From assembly GCA_910578575.1 (NCBI GenBank), contig CAJTQP010000094.1, positions 1 through 5,675 on the forward strand: a DNA stretch of 5,675 bases, read 5' to 3'. Made by a program: the position numbers and the translations under genes. Within the stretch, counting starts at the first letter, position 1. Each line of letters starts with the position of its first letter. The notes beneath the pieces are model-generated. The model was not told where the DNA came from. It searched no databases and saw only the letters and a list, made by a program, of their open reading frames with translations. Origin of the DNA: an uncultured Oscillospiraceae bacterium. GTDB taxonomy: Bacteria > Bacillota > Clostridia > Oscillospirales > Oscillospiraceae. Below are positions 1 to 5,613 of this stretch, piece by piece.

Positions 1-281
1 CTCTTCCCCGCCCGCAGGGCCCGCTCTGTGAAGTCCAGGGCAGCACCCACGCCGCCGATGGTCTCCACCACCACGTTCACCTCCGGGTCCGCCTCAATGA
101 TAGAAAAGTCCTTGACGAAATGCTCCGCCAGGGGACTGTCGGGGAAGGTGCGCAAATCCAAAATATACTTCAACGCAATGAGCTCATCGGCTTTCTTCCG
201 CACGTCCCCGCCAGAGCCGGTCAAAATCTCCGCCACGCCGGAGCCCACCACGCCATAACCTAAAATCGCTGCCTTTACCAT
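1..281 (-). CDS. hom: Homoserine dehydrogenase, N-terminal part (cut by window edge)
   Basis: Only the first 93 or so residues are inside the window. The enzyme reduces aspartate semialdehyde to homoserine with NAD(P)H in the cytoplasm, at the branch leading to threonine and methionine. The N-terminus shows a Rossmann nucleotide-binding loop, GYGVVGSG, with the G-x-G-x-x-G glycines at residues 8, 10 and 13, followed by a conserved-looking stretch DPEVNVVVETIGG around residues 67-79 that is typical of the family's NAD-binding domain. The ATG at 281 is preceded by AAAGGTG (291-297) at 9-nt spacing. It begins 34 bases after the stop of the ACT-domain gene and is very probably cotranscribed with it. 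The catalytic domain and any C-terminal ACT domain lie outside the window and cannot be judged. Another NAD-dependent oxidoreductase is possible but less likely given the neighbour. Confidence 0.88.
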   Translation of the reverse strand, partial: MVKAAILGYGVVGSGVAEILTGSGGDVRKKADELIALKYILDLRTFPDSPLAEHFVKDFSIIEADPEVNVVVETIGGVGAALDFTERALRAGK

Positions 282-315
282 AATCCCAATCACCTTTTTC
301 CATTCAAAAATCTTC

Positions 316-756
316 TCATCCCGCCAGGATCTCCCCTCGGAGGACCCCCTGGGTACCGTTGATCTGCTCTACCAGCTCCTGGAGGGTCCCATGGAGGCCA
401 GAGGTCTCCACATTCACCGTCACGATGGCACAGCCGCTGACGGGAAGGCCCTGGTTGATGGTGAGGATGTTTGCCCCGGAGTCGGCAAAGAGGTTCAGCA
501 CGTGGGACAGTATCCCCGGCAGGTCCTTTAGCATCAGCTGAAAGGTGACGATCCTACCGTGGAGCATGTCTTGGAAGGGCCGCACCGCGTCCTTATATTT
601 ATAGAACGCGCTGCGGCTGATGCCGGAGAGGGCCGTGGCCTGGTTCACGGTCTCGGCCTCCCCTGTCTCCAACAGGCGCCGGGCCTCCACCACCCGCCGG
701 AAAATCTCCGGCAGGGCCTGAGCCTCTACAATATAGTAGTCTGGTTTTTTCGCCAT
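316..756 (-). CDS. pheB: ACT-domain protein of the PheB / UPF0735 family
   Basis: This 146-residue protein is close to the usual length of the PheB (UPF0735) family of Bacillota. Residues about 1-65 look like a helical DNA-binding-type region: the stretch from ETVNQATALSGISRSAFYKY resembles a helix-turn-helix with SRSAFYKYK as the recognition helix. Residues about 70-144 form an ACT domain, with the typical beginning VTFQLMLKDLPGILSHVLNLF, a second strand ANILTINQGLPVSGCAIVTVNV and a closing helix. ACT domains usually bind amino acids, so a role in sensing an aspartate-family or aromatic amino acid is plausible, but the biochemical function is not settled; the old chorismate-mutase label attached to the B. 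subtilis homologue is doubtful. The ATG at 756 follows AAGGGGG (764-770) at 7-nt spacing. It is the first gene of an operon with homoserine dehydrogenase, which supports a regulatory link to threonine/methionine synthesis. Confidence 0.88.
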   Translation of the reverse strand: MAKKPDYYIVEAQALPEIFRRVVEARRLLETGEAETVNQATALSGISRSAFYKYKDAVRPFQDMLHGRIVTFQLMLKDLPGILSHVLNLFADSGANILTINQGLPVSGCAIVTVNVETSGLHGTLQELVEQINGTQGVLRGEILAG

Positions 757-810
757 GGTCCCGCCCCCTTCGTCCGTCCTGTGCGGTCATTTGTTTTCGT
801 GTCGAAAGCT

Positions 811-839
811 ATTGTACCACACTCACCGAGGCACTGCAA
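811..839 (-). promoter_or_regulatory. Promoter of the pheB-hom operon
   Basis: Read on the minus strand, a -35 box TTGCAG (834-839) and a -10 box TACAAT (811-816) are separated by exactly 17 bases, and a TG one base before the -10 makes it an extended -10. Transcription would start near base 804, giving a leader of only about 48 nt before the pheB ATG. That is too short for a T-box or a threonine attenuator, so control would have to act at initiation or later in the operon. Confidence 0.75.
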
Positions 840-917
840 CAAAAAGTATTTGTCTAAACCACAGTTTTTCCAAAACCACTCCCCTATTTTCGGGCATATC
901 GCTGTTTTTCCAAAGGG

Positions 918-952
918 CAAGGAGGCAGACCCTGTTAAGGTCCGCCTCCTTG
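918..952 (-). terminator. Hairpin terminator after the PBP gene
   Basis: Two 14-base arms (918-931 and 939-952) pair around a 7-base loop, 16 bases past the PBP stop codon. On the minus strand all 14 positions pair, one of them as G·U; on the plus strand that position becomes an A·C mismatch, which favours the minus-strand reading. The stem is strong, but the downstream T tract is poor (CCCTTTGG), so termination may be incomplete or only processing and 3'-end protection. Confidence 0.7.
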
Positions 953-967
953 GGAAAACTGCGTGTT

Positions 968-3349
968 CTATTCTGTTCCCGTGTCTGGGGGTGGGTCTGG
1001 GGTCGGCACGTCAGGGGGCGGGTCCGGGGTCACCGGAGGCGGGTCTGGGGTAGTCGTGCCGCCGTTGTTCCCCCCTGGGTTGGTGCCAGGGTTGGTGGTG
1101 TTGCCGGGATTCTCCTCCCCCGGATCCTCCTCATCGGGTTCCTCCGGTTCCGGAGGTTTCGCCGTGTGGATGGTACAGGTCCCCTTGGGCACGTCTTCGG
1201 GGAAGAAGCTGCCGGTAACCAGGTGGCCCGCGCAAGCCGAGGTGGGCAACATACCGCTCACGGAGCAGTAGGTCACGCTCTTCATGCCGCTGGTGTCGGG
1301 CTTGTCGAAGTCCTTGTAGGCCAAGCCCGCATGGATTTTTGACATGACCTGCTTGAACATGACTGTGGAGGGATTCTTCAAGCCAGTCGCAAGGCGTTCC
1401 TGCTGGTCGTAGCCCGTCCAGACTGCGGCGGTATAGTAGGGAGTATACCCCACAAACCACAGGTCCTTACGAGAAGTAGTCGTACCTGTCTTGCCCGCAA
1501 TCTCTTGGCCGGAGAAGTTGGCCGCTCTACCTGTTCCTCTCGCCACCACCTGCTTGAGCATGTTGGTCATATAATAGCAGGTACGTTGGGAGAGGGCATT
1601 CTCCTCTTTCTTCTGGTCGTTTTGTAACAGCACGTTTCCATCGTTATCCAATACCATAGTGTATAGTCTCGGATTGATATACGTGCCCTGCCGGGGGAAC
1701 ACCGAATAGGCAGCTGCCATATCAAACGTGCTCACGCCGTCAGTTAGACCACCCAGGGCCAACTGTGCATGACCAATATCCGAAAATGTCTTGCCGCCGA
1801 TGTTCCGGCTTTCCACCAACTGAATGTGAAAGCGGTCCCGCATAAATTCAAAGCTGGTCTTGCAACCCACCTTGTCCAAGGTCTTAACCGCCACGGTATT
1901 GATGGACTGTTCCACTGCGTAGGCGATGGAAACCGTACCAGAGAAGGTTCCGCTGGCATTCACCGGCCACTTATCCTCTGGATTAAAATAGCTGTCCTCT
2001 TCCGTAGACGACGGCGTCACAATACCTAGTTCAATAGCCGGGGCATACACCGCCAAGGGCTTGATAGAGGACCCCGGAGGCCGAAGGGAATCAGTTGCCC
2101 GGTTCCAGGTCAAGCTGGTGGTCTTGGGGCCCATACCTCCAGCCATGGCCACCACTTCCCCTGTCTCATTATCAATGACAGTGATCGCAGATTGAAGCTT
2201 CTGTCCCGCGGCTGAGGTATAGTTCAAGTTGTTGATATCACCATAAACAGCATCCACCGCCGCCTGCACGTCAGGATTCATACAGGTATAAATCTCCAAA
2301 CCACCGGCGTAGAGCTTGGTTTTGGCAAATTCTCTGGACCAATTATAAGTGGTCTGCAAGTCGTCCAAAACCTGGTTGATCACCGCGTCCTGATACCAGG
2401 TATAAATACGGGAATTCTTCTCTGTATCCCGGCCCTGGCTGAAGTCCAGCGGCTCGGCAATGGCGACATCCCGTTCCCCCTCAGAAATCATCTTTTGCTC
2501 ACACATTGCGTTGAGGATGCTCACTTGCCGGTCCTTGTTGAAGTCCTCAGAGGTCTTGACCTCGCCGGTCTCCGGGTCCGTCACCTCCAGCTTGCCCAGG
2601 GGGTCATACTTGGAGGGGTTGTTGGTAATGCCGATGAGGCTGGCGCACTCTGCCAAGCTCAGCTCAGAGATATGCTTACCAAAGTACTTATAGGAGGCAG
2701 TATACACACCGTTGCAGCCTTGTCCTAGGTAGATATAGTTCAAATACCACTCCAGAATAGCCTCTTTGGTGTAGTTTTTCTCCAACTCTAAAGCCCGGAA
2801 TATCTCCATGACCTTTCGCTTCACCGTAACCTCATCGTCGGTGGTCATGTTTTTGATCAACTGCTGGGTCAAGGTGGAACCGCCCACGATCTTCTTTCCT
2901 GTGAACATATTCAAGATGCCCTTACAGGTACGCACCCAGTCCACACCATGGTGGTCATAGAAACGCTTATCCTCAATGGCTATAGTAGCCTTAATGAGGT
3001 TTTCAGGGATTTCTTCAAGCCCCACCCATACTCGGTTTTCCTCGCCAAAGAGAGTCTGCATTTCTATATGCTTTGGTGAATTGGGGTCCTGATAGTACAT
3101 GGTAGTTGTGAGGTTGGCGGTATAATCCTCCATGTCCAGCCCCGCCTGGGGAATGATGACATTTTTGAGATACATTGCCGACATACACAGCAGGATGGCC
3201 CCTGTGATGAGCACGATGAGCAGAATGGTCAGGATGACCTTTCTCACCTTATGGTCTTTCTTTCTTCGCTTTCGCTCCGGCCGGCGGTCGCTCCGGCGCT
3301 CTGGCCGGCGGCTGCTGCCGCCGCGATCATATTGTCTGCGTTGATCCAA
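968..3349 (-). CDS. Bifunctional class A penicillin-binding protein (PBP1A family)
   Basis: This 793-residue membrane enzyme polymerises lipid II into glycan strands and cross-links the stem peptides outside the membrane. A very basic cytoplasmic tail (1-37, rich in RRPER repeats) precedes one membrane segment (about 38-60). The GT51 glycosyltransferase domain follows, with EDKRFYDHHG (catalytic Glu about 126), GGSTLTQQ (156-163), a second conserved Glu about 182, and EWYLNYIYLGQG near 200-211. The transpeptidase domain has all three motifs: SSIK with nucleophile Ser427 and Lys430, SIN (482-484), and KTG (620-622). Residues 695-725 carry three cysteines, and 729-793 form an acidic, then Pro/Thr/Gly-rich tail. 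The start chosen is TTG at 3349, because GGAGGTG (3355-3361) sits 5 bases ahead of it. The frame stays open to a TTG at 3418, which has only a weak AAGG in front and would add 23 residues. The length and order of domains are normal for clostridial PBP1A, and the gene appears to be monocistronic. Confidence 0.95.
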   Translation of the reverse strand: MDQRRQYDRGGSSRRPERRSDRRPERKRRKKDHKVRKVILTILLIVLITGAILLCMSAMYLKNVIIPQAGLDMEDYTANLTTTMYYQDPNSPKHIEMQTLFGEENRVWVGLEEIPENLIKATIAIEDKRFYDHHGVDWVRTCKGILNMFTGKKIVGGSTLTQQLIKNMTTDDEVTVKRKVMEIFRALELEKNYTKEAILEWYLNYIYLGQGCNGVYTASYKYFGKHISELSLAECASLIGITNNPSKYDPLGKLEVTDPETGEVKTSEDFNKDRQVSILNAMCEQKMISEGERDVAIAEPLDFSQGRDTEKNSRIYTWYQDAVINQVLDDLQTTYNWSREFAKTKLYAGGLEIYTCMNPDVQAAVDAVYGDINNLNYTSAAGQKLQSAITVIDNETGEVVAMAGGMGPKTTSLTWNRATDSLRPPGSSIKPLAVYAPAIELGIVTPSSTEEDSYFNPEDKWPVNASGTFSGTVSIAYAVEQSINTVAVKTLDKVGCKTSFEFMRDRFHIQLVESRNIGGKTFSDIGHAQLALGGLTDGVSTFDMAAAYSVFPRQGTYINPRLYTMVLDNDGNVLLQNDQKKEENALSQRTCYYMTNMLKQVVARGTGRAANFSGQEIAGKTGTTTSRKDLWFVGYTPYYTAAVWTGYDQQERLATGLKNPSTVMFKQVMSKIHAGLAYKDFDKPDTSGMKSVTYCSVSGMLPTSACAGHLVTGSFFPEDVPKGTCTIHTAKPPEPEEPDEEDPGEENPGNTTNPGTNPGGNNGGTTTPDPPPVTPDPPPDVPTPDPPPDTGTE
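986..1051 (-). repeat. Short tandem repeat encoding TPDPPP units at the PBP C-terminus
   Basis: Three copies of the hexapeptide TPDPPP occur at residues 767-772, 774-779 and 783-788 of the PBP, separated by one and three residues. At DNA level the plus strand shows repeated GGGTCTGGGGT / GGGTCCGGGGT units. The tail is predicted to be extended and outside the membrane, where it could span or bind the wall. Such repeats can change copy number by slippage. Confidence 0.75.
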
Positions 3350-3354
3350 TGTGA

Positions 3355-3361
3355 CACCTCC
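3355..3361 (-). promoter_or_regulatory. Ribosome binding site that decides the PBP start
   Basis: GGAGGTG on the minus strand lies 5 bases upstream of the TTG at 3349. It is the only strong Shine-Dalgarno match near the beginning of this reading frame and argues that the 23 codons upstream are untranslated leader. Confidence 0.8.
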
Positions 3362-3457
3362 AAATGTATCCGAAAGGAGCGCTTGTACGCCCCCCGCAGC
3401 CGTGTCCGTTCCATACAAAACCTTCAGGATAAACTGTGCCGCAGTCTATCAGAGCCT

Positions 3458-3485
3458 ATTATAGCACAGCTTTTTTATTTGTCCA
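3458..3485 (-). promoter_or_regulatory. Promoter of the PBP gene
   Basis: On the minus strand a consensus TATAAT (3458-3463), preceded by TGC as an extended -10, lies 16 bases from TGGACA (3480-3485), a five-of-six match to the -35 consensus. Start of transcription is expected near 3451, leaving a leader of about 100 nt before the TTG at 3349. It is divergent from the promoter of the DUF1292 gene, with about 55 bases between the two -35 boxes. Confidence 0.72.
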
Positions 3486-3540
3486 GCCGTTAATTCACAG
3501 GATATCTGCATAGATTCTGAAATTTTTCTGATTTTCTCCC

Positions 3541-3569
3541 TTGCTTTTTTCCTCATCCCGTCGTACAAT
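3541..3569 (+). promoter_or_regulatory. Promoter of the DUF1292 gene
   Basis: TACAAT (3564-3569) is preceded at 17 bases by TTGCTT (3541-3546), which keeps the important TTG of the -35 box. The expected start near 3576 gives a leader of about 26 nt containing the ribosome site GGAG (3589-3592). Confidence 0.6.
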
Positions 3570-3601
3570 AGGACACAGCCAAGAGAACGGAGACTAACAC
3601 A

Positions 3602-3904
3602 ATGAGCGAAGAATACGGCGCCAACTTCATCACCGTCACCGACGACGAGGGCAATGAGTTTGAGCTGGAGCATTTGGACACCATGGAGTTCCAGGGCCAA
3701 ACCTACATGGCCTTCTTCCCCGCCGTCAAAGAGGGGGAAGAGGTGGACGAGGAAGAAATGGGCCTCATCCTGCTCAAGGTCATCCAGGAGAACGGTGAGG
3801 AAATCCTCTCCACCCTAGACGACGACAACGAGGTGGAGGCCGTCTACGGCGCGTTCATGGAAGAGCTCTTCCCCGATGAAGAGGGCGAGGAGAGCGAAAC
3901 CTAA
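3602..3904 (+). CDS. DUF1292 (YrzB / UPF0473-like) small acidic protein
   Basis: This 100-residue soluble protein matches the DUF1292 pattern of Bacillota: an N-terminal strand pair ITVTDDEGNEFELEHLDTMEFQGQTY, then a hydrophobic MAFFPAV strand, an acidic turn, and a helix-rich second half around LILLKVIQENGEEILSTL, ending with the family's typical EVEAVYGAFMEELF. It is extremely acidic, with 33 Asp/Glu against only 2 Lys and no Arg. The molecular function of the family is unknown. In Bacillus the homologue yrzB lies beside yrrK (the ruvX-type resolvase), but here the gene stands alone, with its own promoter on one side and a candidate 6S RNA 37 bases past its stop on the other. The ATG at 3602 follows GGAG at 9-nt spacing. 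There is no convincing terminator directly after the stop, so transcripts may run into the RNA element. Confidence 0.85.
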   Translation: MSEEYGANFITVTDDEGNEFELEHLDTMEFQGQTYMAFFPAVKEGEEVDEEEMGLILLKVIQENGEEILSTLDDDNEVEAVYGAFMEELFPDEEGEESET

Positions 3905-3941
3905 TTAAAAGCCAAAAACCTGACAAGTAAATAACAGGGAA

Positions 3942-4135
3942 ATACCCTGCTCGGTGCGTGAATCGGACTCTTTTAAACCCACATTTTTGAAACGGGACGC
4001 CCACTCACCGCGTGGATTGCAGGCCTCCCGGCCTCCGGTTGGAAGTTGGAAGCAGAGAAGCGCGGCGGAAGCAACCCACCTGCCATTCTGTGCAGGTTTT
4101 AAACGGGTCCCCACGGCCAGAGCGGGGTATTTTTT
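3942..4135 (+). ncRNA. ssrS: Candidate 6S RNA (SsrS)
   Basis: About 189 nt fold into one long interrupted rod. Closing stem: 3942-3952 pairs with 4120-4130 (11 pairs, one G·U), 3957-3960 with 4112-4115, 3965-3970 with 4105-4110 (one G·U), and 3971-3979 with 4095-4103 (one T·T mismatch). A central bubble follows, its 5' strand about 3980-4011 and its 3' strand carrying a small hairpin, CCTGC (4079-4083) with GCAGG (4092-4096). An apical stem pairs 4012-4020 with 4071-4079 (one mismatch). Length, closing stem, large bubble with a 3'-side hairpin, and a T run directly after the stem are the known 6S RNA architecture. 6S RNA imitates an open promoter, sequesters the housekeeping-sigma RNA polymerase in stationary phase, and templates short pRNAs. 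The two G·U pairs would be A·C on the other strand, which supports the plus strand. The exact ends are inferred from pairing; no strong promoter is evident. A different structured RNA is possible. Confidence 0.72.
4109..4135 (+). terminator. Probable 3' end of the candidate 6S RNA
   Basis: CCCC (4109-4112) can pair locally with GGGG (4124-4127) and is followed almost at once by six T (4130-4135), with seven more at 4138-4144. The local stem is short, so the long closing stem of the RNA itself may supply the terminating hairpin. Confidence 0.5.
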
Positions 4136-4183
4136 GCTTTTTTTACGCTTTTTTTGCTGTTTTGACGGATTTTCTGTCGTTTT
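4130..4183. other. Phased T-tracts, predicted curved DNA
   Basis: Six T runs at 4130-4135, 4138-4144, 4149-4155, 4160-4163, 4170-4173 and 4180-4183 have centres 8.5, 11, 9.5, 10 and 10 bases apart. A/T tracts repeated at the helical period are known to curve DNA. The block separates the candidate 6S RNA from the dehydrogenase promoter, whose -35 box is about 93 bases downstream. The first runs probably also serve as the terminator tract. The remaining bases between 4184 and 4275 are AT-leaning and show no gene. Confidence 0.55.
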
Positions 4184-4275
4184 CCCAAACAGCCCGTTTC
4201 TTCCTCGTTGTCAAGTGTACATTATACCCAAAAAAGTCGCTGCGTTATTGTGATATATTTTCAGGCGATAATAAC

Positions 4276-4304
4276 TTGCAAGGCCACCCTTTTAATGTTA
4301 TACT
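4276..4304 (+). promoter_or_regulatory. Promoter of the iron-dependent alcohol dehydrogenase gene
   Basis: TTGCAA (4276-4281) and TATACT (4299-4304) are 17 bases apart, and TGT directly before the -10 makes it an extended -10 promoter. It is the best plus-strand promoter in the window. The transcript should begin near 4311, at the foot of the hairpin described next. Confidence 0.78.
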
Positions 4305-4311
4305 AAATGCA

Positions 4312-4345
4312 GCGGGAGTTTTAACCAACTTTGTGGTTAAACCGC
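4312..4345 (+). promoter_or_regulatory. Inverted repeat / 5'-end hairpin in the dehydrogenase leader
   Basis: TTTAACCA (4320-4327) and TGGTTAAA (4334-4341) are perfect inverted repeats around a 6-base loop. GCGG (4312-4315) and CCGC (4342-4345) extend the stem with a 4-base bulge on the left. Starting within a few bases of the predicted transcript start, it could be an operator for a dimeric repressor or an mRNA-protecting 5' hairpin. The half-sites run in the opposite sense to the Rex consensus TTGTTAA...TTAACAA, so Rex is not supported. Confidence 0.6.
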
Positions 4346-4382
4346 CCAAGTACTATTGAGTATTGGAAAGGATGCGATTCCC

Positions 4383-5537
4383 ATGATTAAAGATTTCGGT
4401 TTCATCATTCCTCAGAACTGTCAGTTTGGTATGGGCGCTCTGAAGAAGCTGCCTGACTTCCTGAAGGCTTGCGGCTCCGACAACGTGATGATCATCTCCG
4501 ACCGTGGCCTGGAGGCCATCGGCGTCGTGGACAAGGTCCGCGAGATCGTCAAGGCTGCTAACCTGAAGTACAGCGAGTATCTGGACGTTCTTCCCAACCC
4601 CACCGTTGACATCGTCAATGAGTGCGCTGCACAGTACAAGGCTGCTGGCGCTACCTCCATCCTGGCTCTGGGCGGCGGTTCCCCCATGGACGTGGCCAAG
4701 GCTGTTGGCGTCGTTGCTAAGTTCGGCGGCTCCATCACCGACTACGAAGGCGTGGGCAAGGTTCCCGGCCCCATCGATCCCCTGATCGCTGTTCCCACCA
4801 CCGCCGGCACCGGCTCTGAGGTCACTGTGGCTGCCGTTATCACCGACGAGGCCCGCAACTACAAGCTGTCCGTGCTGGGCCCGGAGATCTCCCCCACCTA
4901 TGCAATCCTGGATCCCGAACTGATCATGACCGCTCCCGCCTCCGTGGCAGCTGCCTGCGGCGTCGACGCTCTGATCCATGCTATGGAGTCCTACATCAAC
5001 ACCGATGCCAATCCCTTCGCCATGGCTATGGGCGAGAAGGCTATGGAGCTCATCGGCGCCAACATCCGTAAGTTCGTGGCTCGCCGCAACGATGCCGATG
5101 CCGCTTGCGCTATGATGCTGGGTTCCACCTTCGCTGGCATCGCTTTCGCCAACAACCGTCTGGGCGACATCCACGCTATGTCCCACCCCGTTTCCGCTTT
5201 CTTCCACGTTGCTCATGGTGTGGCCAACGCCGTGCTGATGCCCACCATCTTCGAGTTCAACGCTCTGGCCAGCGACGAGCGCTATGCCAACATCTATCAG
5301 TACATCACTGGCAAGGAAGCCGGCCCCGACTTCGTGCCTCAGATGCTGTGCGACGCTCTGCGTCAGCTGAATGTTGACCTGGGCATCCCCGCCTGCCTGG
5401 CAGACGTGGGCGTGACCGAGGACAAGATTCCTCAGATGGCTGTTGACGCCATGAAGAGCGGCAACGTCACCGTCAACCCCAGAATCACCACCGTGAAGGA
5501 CGTCGAGGCCCTGTATCACAAGGCTATGTACAAGTAA
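4383..5537 (+). CDS. Iron-containing alcohol dehydrogenase (group III)
   Basis: This 384-residue cytoplasmic enzyme has the family's usual length. It interconverts an alcohol and its aldehyde with NAD(P)H, in anaerobes mostly to regenerate NAD+ during fermentation. The N-terminal dinucleotide domain has GGGSPMD (97-103) and PTTAGTGSE (138-146). Asp40 in the IISDR strand corresponds by position to the Asp that favours NAD over NADP in FucO. The C-terminal helical domain has all metal ligands by alignment with FucO: Asp195 and His199 in CGVDALIH, His264 in DIHAMSHP and His278 in VAHGVANA. The ATG at 4383 follows AAGGA (4368-4372) at 10-nt spacing; an in-frame TTG at 4356 has no such site. Codon choice is strongly biased (no TTA, CTA or TCA), as expected of a highly expressed gene. 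It is monocistronic between its own promoter and terminator. The substrate cannot be told from sequence: ethanol, butanol, 1,3-propanediol and lactaldehyde are all possible. Confidence 0.95.
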   Translation: MIKDFGFIIPQNCQFGMGALKKLPDFLKACGSDNVMIISDRGLEAIGVVDKVREIVKAANLKYSEYLDVLPNPTVDIVNECAAQYKAAGATSILALGGGSPMDVAKAVGVVAKFGGSITDYEGVGKVPGPIDPLIAVPTTAGTGSEVTVAAVITDEARNYKLSVLGPEISPTYAILDPELIMTAPASVAAACGVDALIHAMESYINTDANPFAMAMGEKAMELIGANIRKFVARRNDADAACAMMLGSTFAGIAFANNRLGDIHAMSHPVSAFFHVAHGVANAVLMPTIFEFNALASDERYANIYQYITGKEAGPDFVPQMLCDALRQLNVDLGIPACLADVGVTEDKIPQMAVDAMKSGNVTVNPRITTVKDVEALYHKAMYK

Positions 5538-5558
5538 TCCTTCTGGCAAGGTATCTTG

Positions 5559-5589
5559 AAAGGGACCGGCTCCGGCCGGTCCCTTTTTT
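5559..5589 (+). terminator. Intrinsic terminator of the dehydrogenase gene
   Basis: A perfect 11-pair stem (5559-5569 with 5576-5586) with a GC-rich core, GGGACCGG/CCGGTCCC, and a 6-base loop is followed by a T run to 5589, 21 bases after the stop codon. It is a textbook rho-independent terminator. Confidence 0.95.
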
Positions 5590-5613
5590 ATCCATAAAAA
5601 TACGTAGAAAGGC

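Noticed and set aside
757..804. T-box or threonine attenuator in the pheB-hom leader
   Set aside because: The leader predicted from the promoter is only about 48 nt and contains no terminator hairpin or T-box-like sequence.
755..1342. Plus-strand open frames over the PBP 3' end and the PBP-pheB gap, including a Gly/Ser-rich one at 963-1271
   Set aside because: They are antisense to the PBP Pro-rich tail or cross the terminator and promoter, lack a good ribosome site, and show no family resemblance.
3449..3700. Minus-strand open frame crossing the divergent promoters and the DUF1292 start
   Set aside because: It overlaps two promoters and the antisense of a recognised gene; no motif or ribosome site supports it.
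4208..4259. Additional promoter from TTGTCA (4208-4213), ATTATA (4221-4226) or TATATT (4254-4259)
   Set aside because: None of these boxes has a partner at 16-18 bases; the pair at 4276-4304 is far better.
4312..4345. Rex operator upstream of the dehydrogenase
   Set aside because: The half-sites are TTAACCA then TGGTTAA, the reverse order of the Rex consensus, so the match is only superficial.
3954..4359. Plus-strand open frames of 99 and 115 codons in the gene-free stretch
   Set aside because: They run through the structured RNA, T-tracts and the dehydrogenase promoter, have no convincing ribosome site, and translate to unlikely composition (Phe and Cys runs from the T-tracts).
4353..5549. 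398-codon open frame on the minus strand across the dehydrogenase gene
   Set aside because: It is codon-aligned antisense of a clearly real gene, has a biased G/V/H/D composition without recognisable motifs, and is explained by the absence of TTA, CTA and TCA codons in the sense strand.
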